DNA from: Lithobates sylvaticus
Lineage: Eukaryota > Chordata > Amphibia > Anura > Ranidae
DNA: 64,000 bases
Direction of reading: 5' to 3'
NCBI GenBank assembly: GCA_028564925.1
Contig: CM053034.1
Coordinates: 93,381,626 to 93,445,625 of the forward strand
Every line of letters begins with the position of its first letter. The stretch's first letter is position 1. The notes beneath the pieces were generated by a model, which had not been told where the DNA came from, did not search any database, and saw only the letters and a program-made list of their open reading frames with translations. Below, in pieces: positions 61,790 through 64,000 of the stretch. Made by a program: the position numbers and the translations under genes.

Positions 61790-61884
61790 CTGGAAACAAA
61801 AGTAAATTATTGTTTATTATTAGTGTAGAATGACATGCAAACAGCTACAATACATACATTCTTTTTTTTTGCAAAAAAAATTTA

Positions 61885-62060
61885 TTCAGCAAAAAAGTGG
61901 CACAGTGTAGTGGGTAGCACTCTCACCTAGCAGTAAAAAGGGTCGCTGGTTCGAAACCCTACCACATCACTACCTGCCTGGAGTTTGCATGTTCTCCCTG
62001 TGCCTGTGTGGGTTTCTTCCAGGCACTCCGGTTTCCTCCCACACTCCAAAGACAACTATT
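61885..62060 (+). mobile_element. tRNA-derived SINE
   Basis: The head has GTGGCACAGTGTAGTGGGTA (A-box region) and a perfect B box, GGTTCGAAACC (61949-61959). The body is GGAGTTTGCATGTTCTCCCT, GTGGGTTTCTTCCAGGCACT and CCGGTTTCCTCCCACACTCC, a body shared by many fish and frog SINE copies. It is not a tRNA gene: the head lacks a cloverleaf and continues straight into the body. Confidence 0.8.
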
Positions 62061-62224
62061 AACGCGGTGGTATTATACCCCCTTGTATTCCAGTGACTGC
62101 TTTTTTTTTTTCACATTAAAATTAACTATATACAAACGACCATGGGCAAAAAATATATACAGGGGGTCCCCGACTTACAAACCCCTACTTACAAACGGAG
62201 GGAGACAACAGGAAGTGAGAGGAA

Positions 62225-62450
62225 ATGCATAAATTCTCCCAGACGACATCGGACAGGTGTTGGAGGGGATGTCAAGAAAGAGGCACTATAGCACATATCT
62301 TCTGGACATGTCCAATAATCAAACATTTCTGGCAGGAAGTCCAGAAGATTACACAATTATTTTCGGAATATCAGATCCCATGGGATCCGGCCTCCTATTG
62401 ACAATACATACATATTTACTGTTTCAGACACCAAAATGGTAATTTTGTTC
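62225..62450 (+). mobile_element. L1 ORF2 C-terminal fragment
   Basis: The plus frame reads CWRGCQERGTIAHIFWTCPI (from about 62259) then IKHFWQEV, the same Cys-rich motif as at 49700 and 58970. It is a short, isolated piece with frame damage downstream. Confidence 0.75.
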
Positions 62451-62860
62451 AGTCCTGCCACAGTGAACAGCCAAGAGGACCTCTCTACTATTTAATTGTT
62501 CAGCTTCCAGGGTTACCTCCTTACAAATTGGACAGAGGAGGTAAAGTTGCTTTATTGACCAATGACACCTGGTGTATGTGGTGAGGTGACTGGGCAACCC
62601 GCAGGCTAAAAGGAAAAAAAAAATATTTCCTTCATGGACACTAACAGCTTCGATGGATAAATCCTATTCTGACAGATACTAGTGGTTGCTGTCAGAATAC
62701 TCAAATCACGGCTGCATCTGATTGGATGCAGCCACTGTTCAGCTGACAATTTTCAGCCCAACCATTTTCAAAGAATGTTGGGTGGGAGGGGGCTGGAAGG
62801 GCCACCCATTAAGCCCACTTCAGCCAGTTCAACTGTTGTAAATTCCCATAGTTTATGGCC

Positions 62861-63640
62861 CGCTTAACCGCTTAAGGACCACCTCCTGCACATTTCCGTC
62901 AGCAGAATGGCACAGCTGGGCAGATCAACGTACAGGTACGTTGCCCTTTAAGAGCCCAGCTGTGGGTCGCGCGCGCCGCCGGCGGTGCGCTCGCAACATG
63001 GTCCTGAGCTCCATGACCGCAGCCGCGGGACCAGCGGACCCGATTGCCGCTGGTGTCCCGCGATCGGGTCACAGAGCTGAAGAACGGGGAGAGGTCTGTG
63101 TAAACAAACCTCTTCCCGTGCTTCCTACACTGCCTGTCACTATCGGCTGTTCCCTGTCATCGGGAAAGCCGATCAGTGATGTCAGACGTCAGCCACGCCC
63201 CCTACTGTAAAAAAAAACACACACACCCGCCCCCTAGTGGTTAACTTCTTCACTGCCAGTGTCATTTACATAGGAATAAGTGCATTTAAATAGCACTGAT
63301 TTCTGTATAAATGACAATGGTCCCAAAAATGTGTCAAAAATGTCTGATGTGTCCGCCATAATGTCGCAGTCACAATAAAAATCGCTGATCGCCGCTATTA
63401 CTAGTAAAAAAAAAAAATATTAATAAAAATGCTATAAACTATCCCCTATTTTGTAAACGCTATAACTTTTGCGCAAACCAATCAATAATCGCAAATTGCG
63501 ATTTTTTTTTTGCCAAAAATATGTAGAAGAATACTTATCGGCCTAAACTGAGGAAAAAAAAAATTTTTTTTATTTTTTTATATATAAAAAATTTTTGGGG
63601 ATATTTATTATAGCAAAAAGTAAAAAATAATGCATTTTTT
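62861..63640. repeat. common frog repeat, A/T-run type
   Basis: CCGCTTAAGGACCACCTCCT at the left, then CCCGCGATCGGGTCACAGAG and AACTATCCCCTATTTTGTAA, with AACTTTTGCGCAAACCAATC near the right. The last blocks occur inverted at about 14880-15300 (TTGGTTTGCGCAAAAGCTAT). The frame at 62941-63210 is a chance opening in GC-rich repeat. Confidence 0.55.
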
Positions 63641-64000
63641 CCACGGAGCCCGCCTCTGTCCGCCGGCTCAGCGGGAGATCTCTCCGTTGATCTCCGCTGA
63701 GCCGGCGGATGACAAGTCCCTCTCTGCTCACTGAGCGGGGAGGGGCTTGCGAGCGCCGCTGGTCTCTATGGAGAGATCAGATGAAAACGGACAGCGTGTC
63801 CATTTTCATCAGATCTCACCCGATCCGATCTGCTTTTGGCGGATTGGACCGGGTCGGATGTCAGCGGACATGTCTCCGCTGACATCCGACGCTCCATAGA
63901 CTAACATGGAGCGCCCGTTCAGATCCGCCGTCAAAACTGACAGGCGGATCTGAACGGTCCGTCCATGAGAAAGGGGACTTAGGCCTCATTCAAACGAGGT
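63640..64000. mobile_element. palindromic MITE, cut by the window end
   Basis: Nested inverted blocks: CCGCCGGCTCAGCGGAGA-type sequence at 63658-63712, ATCAGATGAAAACGGACA and its inverse, GGTCGGATGTCAGCGGACAT and its inverse, and GGATCTGAACG. The likely right end, TTAGGCCTCATTCAAACGAG, runs to the window edge. Confidence 0.55.

Noticed and set aside
58254-61785. UNC5 or ankyrin as an alternative to PIDD1 (ZU5 plus death domain)
   Set aside because: Two HFS cleavage motifs, the YWLWYTTK and EGE.FFAAFE segments and the whole exon order match PIDD1 only.
61885-61965. tRNA gene suggested by a perfect B box
   Set aside because: The sequence does not fold into a cloverleaf and runs on into a known SINE-type body.
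62941-63210. 89-codon frame near the right edge
   Set aside because: It lies in a GC-rich part of a common repeat; no splice sites or similarity to PIDD1 leucine-rich repeats.
61790-64000. Upstream PIDD1 exon with leucine-rich repeats
   Set aside because: I looked on the minus strand for LxxLxLxxN-type sequence with flanking splice sites and found none; the region is repeats.

Overview
The window is vertebrate nuclear DNA. The one host gene I can identify is the C-terminal half of PIDD1 (p53-induced death-domain protein 1) on the minus strand. Its eleven exons run from 61789 down to the stop codon at 8682. Every splice site used is GT-AG, all reading phases agree, and together the exons encode 582 residues. 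They cover both ZU5 domains, the UPA-like region, both HFS autoproteolysis sites and the death domain. The N-terminal leucine-rich-repeat half is not in the window and presumably lies beyond 64000. The abundance of DIRS tyrosine-recombinase retrotransposons, hAT and Harbinger-like MITEs, L1/Tx1-type LINEs and a Tc1 copy, together with large introns, points to an amphibian, most likely a ranid frog. The species is an inference.

Layout: 1-8600 lies downstream of PIDD1 and holds a nearly complete minus-strand DIRS element (1848-7474) and two palindromic MITEs. The last two introns (8926-15845) hold MITEs and a 1.4 kb hAT element. Intron 16285-32620 holds MITEs, a whole-looking plus-strand DIRS element (20538-26488) that seems to sit inside remains of an older DIRS copy (19707-31118), and a 3.7 kb hAT element filled by two minisatellites. 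Introns from 32745 to 44333 hold palindromic MITEs, an inverted-arm element, a hAT with a minisatellite, and a Tc1 copy interrupted by another repeat. Intron 44482-58268 is almost entirely one broken DIRS element with an L1 and three hAT elements nested in it. From 58446 onward there are an L1 3' end, another hAT with a minisatellite, a tRNA-derived SINE, another L1 fragment and MITEs.

The strongest signals beyond the gene are these. First, eight hAT-type insertions or remnants have or suggest 8-bp target duplications, and several carry private internal minisatellites. Second, the large intronic DIRS nest reduces to about 5.7 kb, the length of the intact copies, once its dated insertions are removed. 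Third, the DIRS 3' terminal modules, and one MITE, carry an inverted pair of near-perfect U1/5' splice-site sequences. Most long open frames in the window are by-products of tandem repeats or belong to transposons, and are not host genes.
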